In this document: positions 23,549-32,145 of the stretch, piece by piece
How the letters are laid out: every line of letters begins with the position of its first letter
How positions within the stretch are numbered: the first letter of the stretch is position 1
Assembly (NCBI GenBank): GCA_022844015.1
Contig: JALHMO010000045.1
Span: forward strand, 1 to 42,095
Source of the DNA: Reyranella sp.
Lineage (GTDB): Bacteria; Pseudomonadota; Alphaproteobacteria; Reyranellales; Reyranellaceae
Reading direction: 5' to 3'
Length of the DNA stretch: 42,095 bases
Translations under genes and position numbers: made by a program
The notes under the pieces: model-generated
The model's database searches: none
What the model saw: the letters and a program-made list of their open reading frames with translations, nothing else
What the model was told of the DNA's origin: nothing

Positions 23549-23603
23549 GCTTCCTTCTTCGTTCCGCCGTATGACCAGAGCATTCGCCTATGGCAAAAAG
23601 TAC

Positions 23604-23723
23604 CGTCATCCCGAGCGGAGGCGCCCGAAGGGCGGCGCAGTCGAGGGACCTTTCTTGGTGAAGCTGCAACAAGAGAGGTCCCTCCACTGCGCCTCGCTGC
23701 GCTCGGCTCCGGTCGGGATGACG
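23604..23723. repeat. Imperfect inverted repeat within the soxX-soxY gap
   Basis: The arms 23604-23658 and 23669-23723 are inverted copies sharing CCGTCATCCCGA, GGCGCAGT and GGAGGGACCT blocks around a loop of about 10 bases. The element occupies half of the 240-base gap between soxX and soxY, which are otherwise in a tightly packed same-strand run. It resembles the dispersed intergenic palindromes of this window in design. It could act as a partial terminator or an RNA-stability element, making soxYZA levels differ from those of the genes upstream. Confidence 0.8.
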
Positions 23724-23788
23724 GCATTGCCAAATGCGAAATGCCCTGCCCGTAGTCGGGGGAGGAAATTGACATCCAATCAAGCCCC

Positions 23789-24235
23789 TCACTCCTTCAA
23801 GGTCGCCAGCCAGGCGACGACGTCCTCGACCTGCTCGGCAGTCAGGACCGTCTTGCCGGCGAACGGCCTGGCGACCCGTTGCAGCCCGGTTATCCGATAG
23901 TAGGCCGGCATGATGGTGTCGGGATTGAGACGGGCGCCGTCGACGATGCGCAGCCGCAGCTGGCCCTCCGACCAGCGCGAGCCCGCGCCGGCTAGGCTGG
24001 GGGCCAGCGTGCCCTGGAAACGCTCCTCCGGGATCGGGCCGGAATGGCAGAGCAGGCAGAGGCCGGCGCTGCGATTGGCGACGATCGCCCGGCCGCGCGC
24101 GGCATCGCCCGGCCGCCCGGTCAGGGACCTCTGGATGGCGTCGCCCGTCACGACGTAGGGCCGAAGCGCCTCCTGTGCCGAGGCCACGGGCGCCGCCAGG
24201 GCCAGCAGGAAGGCGAGTTGCCATGCCCGCGTCAT
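23789..24235 (-). CDS. soxX: Sulfur oxidation c-type cytochrome SoxX
   Basis: A 148-residue monoheme cytochrome c with a signal peptide (MTRAWQLAFLLALAAPVASA, cut before QEAL). The heme site is CLLCH (Cys60, Cys63, His64), and NPDTIMPAYY gives the axial Met109, the SoxX pattern. It should pair with SoxA to form the SoxXA complex. It lies 20 bases downstream of fccB and 240 bases upstream of soxY, with a long inverted repeat in between. The start at 24235 was chosen for the signal peptide; the longer frame is antisense-like sequence within fccB. Confidence 0.94.
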   Translation of the reverse strand: MTRAWQLAFLLALAAPVASAQEALRPYVVTGDAIQRSLTGRPGDAARGRAIVANRSAGLCLLCHSGPIPEERFQGTLAPSLAGAGSRWSEGQLRLRIVDGARLNPDTIMPAYYRITGLQRVARPFAGKTVLTAEQVEDVVAWLATLKE

Positions 24236-24255
24236 GCCCCTCGTCCCCAGGCCCG

Positions 24256-25524
24256 TCAGCCATAGACCTCGGCAGTGATCGTGCGGAACCAGCTGCTGGC
24301 GTAGAGCGCCTCCTGGCCGCGAAAGCCGCCGACGACCTCGAGCGGGCTGACGCCGCCGGCCCCCGGAACATCTGCCAGCACGCCCTTGTCGGGACGATAG
24401 ACGCCGGCGACGGAGATGCCGTAGTCGGCCGCGACCAGGCTGTAGCAGGTATTGATCAGGATGGGGTCCTGCGGCTTGCGGCCGGCCAGCAGGTCGACGA
24501 TGGCGGCGGCGCACACCTTGGCCTGGGCATTGGCGGCGAACGCCGACTTCGGCATGGCGCCCATGATCGCCGCGTCGCCCAGCACGTGGATGCCGGGCTG
24601 CAGGGTCGATTCGAAGGCGACCGGCTCGACCGGGCACCAGCCGGTGCGGTCGGCAACGCCGGCCTGATGGGCGATCGCGCCCGCCTTTTGCGGCGGGATC
24701 ACGTTGGCGACCGCCGCCTTGTGGCGGCCGAAATCGGTGACCAGGGTCAGGGTCGAGGGATCGACCGAGGTGACCTTGCCGCCCTTCGACAGCGGAACCC
24801 AATCGATCATGCCGGGATAGAGCTGGGCCCAGGCATTCTGGAACAGGCGCTGCTTGGAAAAGGCGTCCTTCGAATCGAGAATCAGCAACTTCGACTTCGG
24901 CTTCCAGATCTTCAGCCAGTAGGCGATCAGGCTGGCGCGCTCGTAGGGACCGGGCGGGCAGCGATAGGGATTGGCCGGCGCGGCGATCACCACCACCCCG
25001 CCATCGTCCATGCTCTGCAACTGCTGGCGCAGCAGGACGGTCTGCGCGCCCGCCTTCCAGGCATGCGGCATGATCTGCGCCGCCGCCTCGCCGTAGCCCG
25101 GGATCGCGTTCCAGTCGAAATCGATGCCGGGCGACAGCACCAGGCGGTCGTAGGCAAGCGTGCTGCCGTCGGACAGCGTCACCGACTTCGCGGAAGCATC
25201 GATCGCGGTGGCCGACCGCTGCGCCACGGTGACGCCGGCCTTGGTCACGCCGTCGTAGCCGAACTGCTGCCGGTCGATGGACCGCAGGTTGGCCAGCACG
25301 TTGTTGCTGAACGGGCAGGCGGTGTAGGTCGCGTTCGGTTCGACCAGCGTGACCGCGAGCCTGGGCTCGAGCGCCTTCAGCGTGCGGGCCGCGGTGGCGC
25401 CGCCGAAGCCGCCGCCCACGACGACGACCCGGCCGGCCCCCTGCGCCGAGGCGATCGACGGAGCGAGCGCCGGCGCAAGCCCGGCGGCGACGCCGAGCTT
25501 CAGGAAGGTGCGGCGTGTCGCCAT
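24256..25524 (-). CDS. fccB: Flavocytochrome c sulfide dehydrogenase flavoprotein subunit (FccB/SoxF)
   Basis: A 422-residue FAD protein that oxidises sulfide and passes electrons to a cytochrome c subunit. The start at 25524 gives a Tat signal (TRRTFLKLGVAAGLAPALAP). FAD binding is shown by VVVVGGGFGGATAAR at residues 33-47. Three cysteines fit the family: Cys70 in YTACPFSNNV, Cys189 in PYRCPPGPYERA and Cys360 in NTCYSLVAADYG. The first probably holds the flavin (8-alpha-S-cysteinyl link), and Cys189/Cys360 form the redox disulfide. The conserved NTCYS and C-terminal region near FRTITAEVYG also match. It is 4 bases downstream of the fccA-like gene. SoxF, the equivalent in Sox clusters, is the same family. 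Confidence 0.93.
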   Translation of the reverse strand: MATRRTFLKLGVAAGLAPALAPSIASAQGAGRVVVVGGGFGGATAARTLKALEPRLAVTLVEPNATYTACPFSNNVLANLRSIDRQQFGYDGVTKAGVTVAQRSATAIDASAKSVTLSDGSTLAYDRLVLSPGIDFDWNAIPGYGEAAAQIMPHAWKAGAQTVLLRQQLQSMDDGGVVVIAAPANPYRCPPGPYERASLIAYWLKIWKPKSKLLILDSKDAFSKQRLFQNAWAQLYPGMIDWVPLSKGGKVTSVDPSTLTLVTDFGRHKAAVANVIPPQKAGAIAHQAGVADRTGWCPVEPVAFESTLQPGIHVLGDAAIMGAMPKSAFAANAQAKVCAAAIVDLLAGRKPQDPILINTCYSLVAADYGISVAGVYRPDKGVLADVPGAGGVSPLEVVGGFRGQEALYASSWFRTITAEVYG

Positions 25525-25528
25525 GGCC

Positions 25529-25822
25529 CTACTCCGGCTGGGCGGCGAACCAGGCCGCGATGGCGTTGATCTGGGCATCGTCGAAGCCCTTGGCGATGCG
25601 GCCCATCACGCTCGACGGCCAGGCGCCGCTGCGATACTCGCGCATGAACTGGACGATGTCCGATGCCTTGCGGCCCGCAATGCGGGGAATGACCGTGTCG
25701 GCCACCTTCATGGGCGCGTGACATCCCGTGCAGGAGCTTGCGCCGGGCGGCGGCTCGGCCGCCTCTGCCGCGCCGGCCAGCAGGAACAGGCCGGCCAGCG
25801 CAGGCAGAACCATCAGTCGCAT
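25529..25822 (-). CDS. fccA: Small monoheme cytochrome c, FccA-like subunit
   Basis: A 97-residue exported cytochrome c with a signal peptide (MRLMVLPALAGLFLLAGAAE). The heme site is CTGCH (Cys31, Cys34, His35), and Met73 in SSVMGRIAKGF is the axial ligand; MGRIAKG is the hallmark of FccA heme domains. It is the size of one heme domain, not the diheme form. It starts at a TGATG overlap with the molybdenum hydroxylase stop and ends 4 bases before fccB. It is therefore the best candidate electron acceptor for FccB, and possibly for the molybdenum enzyme too. Confidence 0.88.
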   Translation of the reverse strand: MRLMVLPALAGLFLLAGAAEAAEPPPGASSCTGCHAPMKVADTVIPRIAGRKASDIVQFMREYRSGAWPSSVMGRIAKGFDDAQINAIAAWFAAQPE

Positions 25823-28005
25823 CAGGCACCCTTCTTCAGCTCGTGATGCATAAGCGGCAGGTTGCGTACGCGCTTGCCGGTGGCCTTGGCAATAGCATTC
25901 AGCACAGCCGGCGCTGCCACCGCGATGGTCGGCTCTCCGACGCCGCCCCAGAAATCGTGCGTCGGCACCAGGACCGTCTCGACCTTGGGCATCTCGTCGA
26001 TGCGCAGCATGTTGTAGCTGTCGAAGTTGGTCTGCTCGACGGCACCGTCCTTGACGGTGATCTCGCCGTAGAGCGCCGCCGACAGGCCGTAGGCGAACGA
26101 GCCCGCGACCTGGCGCTCGATCTGGGCCGGGTTGACCACGTGGCCGCAGTTGGTGGCGGCCGTGATCTTGTGGATCTTGAGCATGCCATCGGCACTCACC
26201 GAGACCTCGGCGACGCCGGCGACGTAGCTGCCATAGCCCATCACCTGGGCGATGCCGTGGAAGTGGCCGGCCGGCAGCGGCTTGCCGTAGCCCGCCTTGT
26301 CGGCCGCCGCCTTGAGCACGTCGGCCCATTTCGGCTTCAGGATCTTGAGCCGGAAGGCGAGCGGATCCTGCCCGGCCGCTTCCGCCAGCTCGTCCATGAA
26401 GGATTCCATGTAGACCGCGTTCTGGTTGGTGTTCACGCCGCGCCAGAAGCCCGCCGTGATGTGCGGGTTGCGCATGGCGTGATCGATCAGCAGGTTGGGC
26501 ACCGTGTAGCCGTAGGCCGCCTCGACGCCGCTGGCCGCGAGGCCCTGGAACATCACCGGGTCCATGCCGTTCTGCAGGTTCTGCGGCAGCAGCGAGGCCA
26601 GGATCGACTGGCCCGAGATGCGCATGTGCAGGCCGACCAGGTTGCCCTGCGCGTCGAGGCCGCCCGTCAGCTTGCACATCGTCGTCGGATGATACTGGCA
26701 GTGCGTCATGTCCTCCTCGCGCGACCAGATCAGCTTGACCGGCGTGCCCGGCAACTGCTTGGCAGCGAGCACCGCCTGGCGCACATAGTCGGCGCGCCCG
26801 CGGCGGCCGAAGCCGCCGCCCAGCAACAGCTTGTGGACGTCGCACTGGGCGACCGGCAGGCCGGACGCCTCCGACGCCGCGGCCATCGCCGCCTCGCCGT
26901 TCTGCGTGCCGCACCAGACCTCGCACTGCTCGGGCGTGTAGCGCGCCGTGGCGTTCATCGGCTCCATGGTGACATGATGCTGGTAGGGGAAGCTGTAGGT
27001 CGCCTCGACCTTCTTCGCCGCACCGTCGATCGCCGTCCTGGCGTCGCCCACCTTGTTGCCGACGAAGGCCTCCGTCGCCGTGAGCCCTTCCTTCAGCATC
27101 GCATTGATGGTCTCGGTCTGGACCTCGCCGAGCTTGCCGACATCCCACTCGGTCGGCAGGGCGGCGAGCGCGGTGCGCGCATTCCAGTAGGTGTCGGCCA
27201 CGACGATGACGGCGTTGCCGTCGATGGCAAAGACCTTCTTCACGCCCGGCATCTTCTCGACCCGGCCGGCGTCGAAGCTCTTGAGCTTGCCGCCGATCAC
27301 CGGGCAGGCGCGCACGGTCGCGACCAGCATGCCGGGCAGGGTGAGGTCGATGCCGTAGATCTGCTTGCCGGTGACCTTGTCGACGGTGTCGAGCCGGTTG
27401 ACCGGCTTGCCGGCGATCTTCCAGCCCTTGGGATCCTTGAGCTTGACCTCCTTGGGCGGCTCGAGCTGTGCCGCCGCGGCAGCGACCGCGCCGAACGTGG
27501 TCTTCTTACCCGACGGATGGCTGATGACGCTGTTGGACGCCGTGCACTCCGACGCCGGCACCTTCCAGTCGGCCGCAGCGGCGGCGATCAGCATCTGGCG
27601 CGCCATTGCGCCGCCCTCGCGAACGTACTGCTGGCTTTCGCGGATGCCGCGGCTGCCGCCGGTCGAGAAATTCTTCCAGACACGGTTGCGCTTCAGGTTC
27701 TCGCCCGGGGTCGGATACTCCCAGGTGACGTTCTTCCAGTCGCACTCGAGCTCCTCGGCGACCAGCTGGCAGAGGCCGGTCAGGGTGCCCTGGCCCATTT
27801 CCGAGCGGGCGATGCGGATCACCACCTTGTCGTCGGGATGGATCACCACCCAGGCGTTGAGCTCCTTGACCTGGGCGGCGTGCGCAGGGCCGTCCCCGAC
27901 GGGAAGGCGCATGCCGAGAGAGAAGCCGCCGGCGACGGCGGCGGCGCTGACCAGGAAGTTGCGGCGACGCAGCGAGGCGCGGCCGAGCGGGGTTTGAATC
28001 GTCAT
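25822..28005 (-). CDS. Xanthine dehydrogenase family molybdopterin-binding subunit (isoquinoline 1-oxidoreductase beta-like), Tat-exported
   Basis: A 727-residue catalytic subunit of a molybdenum hydroxylase. The N-terminal Tat signal (SLRRRNFLVSAAAVAGGFSL) predicts a periplasmic enzyme. Motifs include IARSEMGQGTLTGLCQLVAE, LLGGGFGRRGRADYVRQAV, the AGFWRGVNTNQNAVYMESFM block and the catalytic glutamate in FWGGVGEPTIAV near the end. This is the single-chain IorB type that duplicates the Mo-binding fold. It needs the [2Fe-2S] subunit, whose gene lies 16 bases upstream. Its stop overlaps the fccA start (TGATG). Members hydroxylate aldehydes or N-heterocycles; the substrate here is unknown, and the sulfur-gene context is unusual. 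Confidence 0.92.
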   Translation of the reverse strand: MTIQTPLGRASLRRRNFLVSAAAVAGGFSLGMRLPVGDGPAHAAQVKELNAWVVIHPDDKVVIRIARSEMGQGTLTGLCQLVAEELECDWKNVTWEYPTPGENLKRNRVWKNFSTGGSRGIRESQQYVREGGAMARQMLIAAAAADWKVPASECTASNSVISHPSGKKTTFGAVAAAAAQLEPPKEVKLKDPKGWKIAGKPVNRLDTVDKVTGKQIYGIDLTLPGMLVATVRACPVIGGKLKSFDAGRVEKMPGVKKVFAIDGNAVIVVADTYWNARTALAALPTEWDVGKLGEVQTETINAMLKEGLTATEAFVGNKVGDARTAIDGAAKKVEATYSFPYQHHVTMEPMNATARYTPEQCEVWCGTQNGEAAMAAASEASGLPVAQCDVHKLLLGGGFGRRGRADYVRQAVLAAKQLPGTPVKLIWSREEDMTHCQYHPTTMCKLTGGLDAQGNLVGLHMRISGQSILASLLPQNLQNGMDPVMFQGLAASGVEAAYGYTVPNLLIDHAMRNPHITAGFWRGVNTNQNAVYMESFMDELAEAAGQDPLAFRLKILKPKWADVLKAAADKAGYGKPLPAGHFHGIAQVMGYGSYVAGVAEVSVSADGMLKIHKITAATNCGHVVNPAQIERQVAGSFAYGLSAALYGEITVKDGAVEQTNFDSYNMLRIDEMPKVETVLVPTHDFWGGVGEPTIAVAAPAVLNAIAKATGKRVRNLPLMHHELKKGA

Positions 28006-28021
28006 GGTTCGTCCCTCCCCC

Positions 28022-28471
28022 TCAGGCCTTGGCCGCGGCGTGAATCGCCTCGCGCACCTGCTGGTAGGTGCCGCAGCGACAGATGTTGGTCATCGCCGCG
28101 TCGATGTCGGCGTCGGTCGGCTGCGGCTTGGCCGCCAGCAGCGCCGTTGCCGCCATGACCATGCCGCTCTGGCAGTAGCCGCACTGGGGCACGTCGAGCT
28201 TGACCCAGGCTTCCTGGAGCTTGGTCAGCGTGCCGCTGGCGGCCAGCGCCTCGATGGTCATCACCTTGCGGTTGCCGACCGAGTTCAGCGGCACCTGGCA
28301 GGAGCGCGTCGCCACGCCGTCGATCAGCACCGTGCAGGAGCCGCACTGGGCGATGCCGCAACCGTACTTGGTGCCGGTGAGGCCGAGCTGCTCGCGCAGC
28401 ACCCACAAGAGCGGGGTGCGCGGATCGGCGGTGAAGTTCATGGACTTGCCATTGACGTTGAGGACAGCCAT
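28022..28471 (-). CDS. (2Fe-2S)-binding subunit of a molybdenum hydroxylase (IorA-like)
   Basis: A 149-residue electron-transfer subunit. The plant-ferredoxin-type cluster is bound by Cys38, Cys43, Cys46 and Cys58 ([19 protein letters not shown]), and the second cluster by Cys97, Cys100, Cys131 and Cys133 (QCGYCQSG and CRCGTY). The start at 28471 was taken because the sequence AVLNVNGKS is the normal opening and GGGAG lies just upstream; an ATG 6 codons earlier is possible. It has no signal peptide and is expected to be exported as a complex with the Tat-bearing large subunit. It is the first gene of the Mo-hydroxylase/Fcc/Sox run. Confidence 0.93.
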   Translation of the reverse strand: MAVLNVNGKSMNFTADPRTPLLWVLREQLGLTGTKYGCGIAQCGSCTVLIDGVATRSCQVPLNSVGNRKVMTIEALAASGTLTKLQEAWVKLDVPQCGYCQSGMVMAATALLAAKPQPTDADIDAAMTNICRCGTYQQVREAIHAAAKA

Positions 28472-28788
28472 CCCGGTCTCCCGTCTCAAAGGGGTAAGTG
28501 TGGCCGGAGCCTAGCCGAGCGCATCGGCCGCGCCTAGCCGAGCCCTTCGTCACGGATGTGTGATGGCGGTCGGCCCGACGCAGGCGTCGAGCACGCAGGC
28601 AGGCGCGGACACAACAGCGAAGCTGCTGCGGAGTGGACACAACGAATGGTTCTCCCGCTGACGCGGGCGGAGAGGATGCAAACTCTCACGTTCCTCTCCG
28701 CCCGCGTAGCGGGGGAGAGGCCAGGAGAGCGACCTCCATCCCGATCCAGATGCACTCCGCAGCTTCGCACCTGGCGAGGAGGATGGGC
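28472..28788. repeat. Spacer with inverted repeats, upstream of the Mo-hydroxylase/Sox run
   Basis: These 317 bases between the TPP gene and the iorA-like gene hold no gene. The arms 28651-28677 and 28691-28719 are inverted copies containing CCCGCGTAGCGGGGGAGAGG and its counterpart GACGCGGGCGGAGAGG. A fragment at 28611-28645 (AGCGAAGCTGCTGCGGAGTG) matches the outer arm of the element at 17094. The promoter of the operon should lie between about 28472 and 28600, but I could not assign boxes. Confidence 0.6.
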
Positions 28789-30420
28789 CTACTTCGGTAC
28801 CGAGATCGTGGTTTCCTTCGACGTGATGAACTCGAGCAGCACCGGCACGCCCTTCTGGGTCTGCTCGATGCCGCGCTTGATCGCCGGGATGATGTCCTCG
28901 GGCTTGGTGACGCGCTCGCCGTAGCCGCCGAAGGCGCGCGCCATGGCGGCGTAGTCGCCCGAGATGTCGGTCGAGCGGTACTTCTCGGTCGACACCTTCA
29001 TGATGTGCAGCTCGATCGCCATCGAGAAATTGTTGAGCAGCACCGACATGATCGGGATGCGCTCGCGCACCGCGGTCTCGAAATCCATGCCGGTGAAGCC
29101 GATCGCCGCGTCGCCCCACACGTTGATGCAGAGCTTGTCGGGGCAGGCGAGCTTGGCGCCCATGGCGAGGCCGAGACCGTAGCCCAGCTGCGTGGTCTTG
29201 CCCCAGCCGATGTAGGAATGCGGCGCGGTGTTCTTCCAGAACGGCGAGAGCTGGTCGCGCGGGCTGCCGGCATCGTGGGTGATGATCGTGTTGGCCATGT
29301 CGACCGTGTTCTGCAGGTCCCACAGCACGCGGTAGGGATTGAGCGGCGCCTCGTTGTTGGTGAGCTTGGGCATCCATTCCTTGAGCCACTCGTCGGCCAC
29401 CGCCTTGATCTCGGCGGCGACCGGGCCGGCATCGCGCTTCGTCGCGCCAGCCGCCTTGCACGCCGCGATCAACCCCGCCAGCGTCAGCTTCGCATCGCCG
29501 ACCAGGCCGTACTTGACCGGCACGTCCTTGTTGATGTGCGCCGGATCGAGCGTGGCGTGGATGATGGTCTTGCCCTTCGGCATGGAGATGCCGAAGTTGG
29601 TCTCGGTGAACGAGCAGCCAATGCCCAGGATGACGTCGGACTGGTCGAGGAACTGGCGCACCGCCTTAGGATAGGCGCGGCCGCCCGAGCCCAGCGCCAG
29701 CGGATGGGTCTCGTCGAAACAGCTCTTGCCCTCGAGGCTGGTGCAGACCGGGATGGCGAGCAGCTCGGCGAGCTCCCTCAACTCGGCATAGGCCTCGGCC
29801 CAGTGCACGCCCTGGCCGGCATAGATCACCGGGCGCCTGGCCGCCAACAGCACCTTGGCCGCCTCGGCCACCTGCGCCGGGTCGGGCCCGTACCGGGTGA
29901 CGACGACGGGCTCGTAATCCAGCGGATCGGGCGCATCCTCGGCATAGGCATCGGCCGGCAGCTCGACGATCACCGGCGCGCCGCGGCCGTTGCGCAGCAT
30001 GCTGAAGGCGCGGCGCATGATGTTGACGATTTCCTTGCCGTTGGTAATCGGCTCGGCGTGCTTTGCGACGTGCGCCATGGCGAGCGTCGAGTTGAAGTTC
30101 GGCGGCACGTGGGCGATGCGTCGCGGATAGCCCTGCGGGATCACCAGCAACGGCACCGATTCGCCATAGGCCTGGGCGACGCCGCCATAGGCGTTCTCCG
30201 AGCCCGGGCCGCTCTGCATGCAGAACACGCCCATCTTGCGGCCCTTGGTGAGCCGCGACATGGCGTCGGCCATGTGCAGGCCGATGCGCTCCTGGCGGAC
30301 GATGATGGGGCGGATGTCGACCGCGGCACAGGCCTCGATCAGATGGTTGACCGGATAGGCGAAGAGATACTCGACGCCTTCCTTCTTCAGAATGTCGGCG
30401 ATCGCCGGGCCGGTTTTCAT
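28789..30420 (-). CDS. Thiamine pyrophosphate-requiring protein, acetolactate synthase-like
   Basis: A 543-residue TPP enzyme. The N-terminal domain has the activating Glu44 in IIVRQERIGLHMADAMSRLT. The central domain has PVIYAGQGVHWAEA. The C-terminal TPP motif begins at about residue 436 (WGDAAIGFTGMDFETAVRE) and ends in Asn-Asn near 463-464. The family includes acetolactate synthases, oxalyl-CoA decarboxylases and sulfoacetaldehyde acetyltransferases; the exact reaction is not determined. It is distinct from the benzoylformate-decarboxylase-like protein at 7184-8836. It lies 317 bases upstream of the Mo-hydroxylase genes and is probably a separate transcript. Confidence 0.88.
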   Translation of the reverse strand: MKTGPAIADILKKEGVEYLFAYPVNHLIEACAAVDIRPIIVRQERIGLHMADAMSRLTKGRKMGVFCMQSGPGSENAYGGVAQAYGESVPLLVIPQGYPRRIAHVPPNFNSTLAMAHVAKHAEPITNGKEIVNIMRRAFSMLRNGRGAPVIVELPADAYAEDAPDPLDYEPVVVTRYGPDPAQVAEAAKVLLAARRPVIYAGQGVHWAEAYAELRELAELLAIPVCTSLEGKSCFDETHPLALGSGGRAYPKAVRQFLDQSDVILGIGCSFTETNFGISMPKGKTIIHATLDPAHINKDVPVKYGLVGDAKLTLAGLIAACKAAGATKRDAGPVAAEIKAVADEWLKEWMPKLTNNEAPLNPYRVLWDLQNTVDMANTIITHDAGSPRDQLSPFWKNTAPHSYIGWGKTTQLGYGLGLAMGAKLACPDKLCINVWGDAAIGFTGMDFETAVRERIPIMSVLLNNFSMAIELHIMKVSTEKYRSTDISGDYAAMARAFGGYGERVTKPEDIIPAIKRGIEQTQKGVPVLLEFITSKETTISVPK

Positions 30421-30935
30421 GTGGCTACTCTCCCTCCCGAATTCGTTTCCGTAGCGGCACGCGGGAACCCGAACTCGAACGCCCCGCGATCATGTCGTCC
30501 TGAACGCAGTTATGGACCTCATCGCCGCTTGCCGCCGCCACGAGCCCTTCGTCAGGAGGACAGAGAAACGCCATCCTTCGGCTTTGCGCGCCCGTTTGCA
30601 ATGGCCTTGTGGACCGCGTTCCGATTCAGGGGGGCTCCTCCCATAAGCGTTCAACTTGATCGAAGGCCCGACAAAATCCTCATCCTGAGGAGGCCGCGCA
30701 GCGGCCGTCTCGAAGGATGGGCCACACACGAAATCGCTAGAAAAGTGGTGTCGCAACACCTTGTCTGTTGCCGACCCTTCGAGACGCGGCCCGCCGGGCC
30801 GCTCCTCAGGGTGAGGTCCCTTTGTAATTTGACGCATATGGAGGGCTCTTCCCCTGGATTGCTGCTCGAGGGAGGAGGCCGGGACTACACAACAGGAAAG
30901 GTCCCGAGCTCAGCGAGGGACCTTTCCTGCATTGC
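30421..30935. other. Gene-free spacer with repeat elements
   Basis: The only structure in these 515 bases is the 146-bp repeat at 30679-30824 and a decayed repeat arm near 30496-30525 (TCCTGAACGCAGTTATGGAC), plus GGAAAGGTCCCGAG and GGGACCTTTCC inverted at about 30895-30926 next to the VWA gene's stop. The last hairpin could end transcription of the VWA gene. No gene is supported. Confidence 0.6.
30679..30824. repeat. 146-bp dispersed intergenic repeat, copy 2
   Basis: This copy matches 163-310 over nearly its full length, including GAGGAGGCCGCGCAGCGGCC, the GTCTCGAAGGATGGGC block, TTGCCGACCCTTCGAGACGC and CTCCTCAGGGTGAGGTCCC, with more changes in the middle. It lies 30 kb away, in a spacer between co-directional genes. 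Its ends are inverted copies of each other. Confidence 0.85.
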
Positions 30936-32117
30936 TTACTTGTTCAGCTCCTTCATCGCGCTGTCCAGCCCGCCCAGCGTCAGCGGGAACATGCGATTGC
31001 TCGAGAGCTGCTGCAGCAGCTGGATCGAGGGCGTGTAGCTCCAGTGCCGCTCGGGCACCGGGTTGAGCCACACCATGCTGCGATAGTTGTCGGCCATGCG
31101 CTGGATCCAGACCTGACCCGCCTCCTCGTTCCAGTGCTCGACCGAGCCGCCGGGATAGGCGATCTCGTACGGGCTCATCGAGGCGTCGCCGACGAAGATG
31201 ATCTTGTAGTCGGGCGGGAAGGTGTGCAGCAGCTGCTGGGTCGAATAGGTATCGACGTGGCGCCGACGGTTGTCCTTCCACAGCTTCTCGTACAGGCAAT
31301 TGTGGAAGTAGAAGAACTCGAGGTGCTTGAACTCGGTGCGCGCCGCCGAGAACAGCTCCTCGCACACCCGGATGTGGGCGTCCATCGAGCCGCCGATGTC
31401 GAACAGCAGCAGGAGCTTCACCTTGTTGCGCCGCTCCGGGATCATCTTGATGTCGAGATAGCCCGCATTGCGCGCCGTCGAGCGAATGGTGTCGGGCATG
31501 TCGAGCTCGACCTCGGCACCCTCGCGCGCGAACTTGCGCAGCCGGCGCAGCGCGATCTTGATGTTGCGCGTGCCGATCTCGACCGTGTCGTCGAGGTTCT
31601 TGTACTCGCGCTTGTCCCACACCTTGACGGCGCGGCCCTCGCGGTTCTTGTCCTGGCCGATGCGCACGCCTTCCGGGTTGAAGCCGTAGGCGCCGAACGG
31701 CGAGGTGCCGGCCGTGCCGATCCATTTGCTGCCGCCCTGGTGGCGCTTCTGCTGCTCCTCGAGACGCTTCTTCAGCGTCTCCATCAGCTTCTCCCAGCCG
31801 CCCATGGCCTCGATCTGGGCCTTCTCCTCGTCGGTCAGCAGCTTCTCGGCGAGCTTGCGCAGCCATTCCTCGGGGATCTCGGCGGTCGTGCCCTCGGCCG
31901 GCAGCGCCTCCAGCCCCTTGAAGACGTGGCCGAACACGCGGTCGAACTTGTCGAGGTTGCGCTCGTCCTTCACCAGCACCGAGCGCGACAGGTAGTAGAA
32001 GTCGTCGACCCTGTAGTCCGAGACGCCCTTCTCCATGGCCTCCATCAGCGCCAGGTACTCCTTGATGGAGACCGGCACCTTTGCCTGGCGCAGCTCGAGG
32101 AAGAAGTTGGTGAACAT
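30936..32117 (-). CDS. VWA domain-containing protein, CoxE-like
   Basis: A 393-residue protein of the CoxE family. The N-terminal part (FFLELRQAKVPVSIKEYLAL) and helical middle precede a von Willebrand A domain starting near residue 233. The metal-ion-dependent adhesion site reads LLLLFDIGGSMDAH (DIGGSM at 240-245) with one glycine in place of the usual serine (DxSxS to DIGGS). A partner MoxR ATPase is encoded just upstream, separated by a palindrome. CoxE with CoxD is known to help mature the molybdenum centre of CO dehydrogenase; more generally, MoxR-VWA pairs are metal-chelatase-like chaperones. No CO dehydrogenase genes are seen here. Confidence 0.92.
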   Translation of the reverse strand: MFTNFFLELRQAKVPVSIKEYLALMEAMEKGVSDYRVDDFYYLSRSVLVKDERNLDKFDRVFGHVFKGLEALPAEGTTAEIPEEWLRKLAEKLLTDEEKAQIEAMGGWEKLMETLKKRLEEQQKRHQGGSKWIGTAGTSPFGAYGFNPEGVRIGQDKNREGRAVKVWDKREYKNLDDTVEIGTRNIKIALRRLRKFAREGAEVELDMPDTIRSTARNAGYLDIKMIPERRNKVKLLLLFDIGGSMDAHIRVCEELFSAARTEFKHLEFFYFHNCLYEKLWKDNRRRHVDTYSTQQLLHTFPPDYKIIFVGDASMSPYEIAYPGGSVEHWNEEAGQVWIQRMADNYRSMVWLNPVPERHWSYTPSIQLLQQLSSNRMFPLTLGGLDSAMKELNK

Positions 32118-32145
32118 GGGCTACCTACCTGTCGGACTTTTCATC

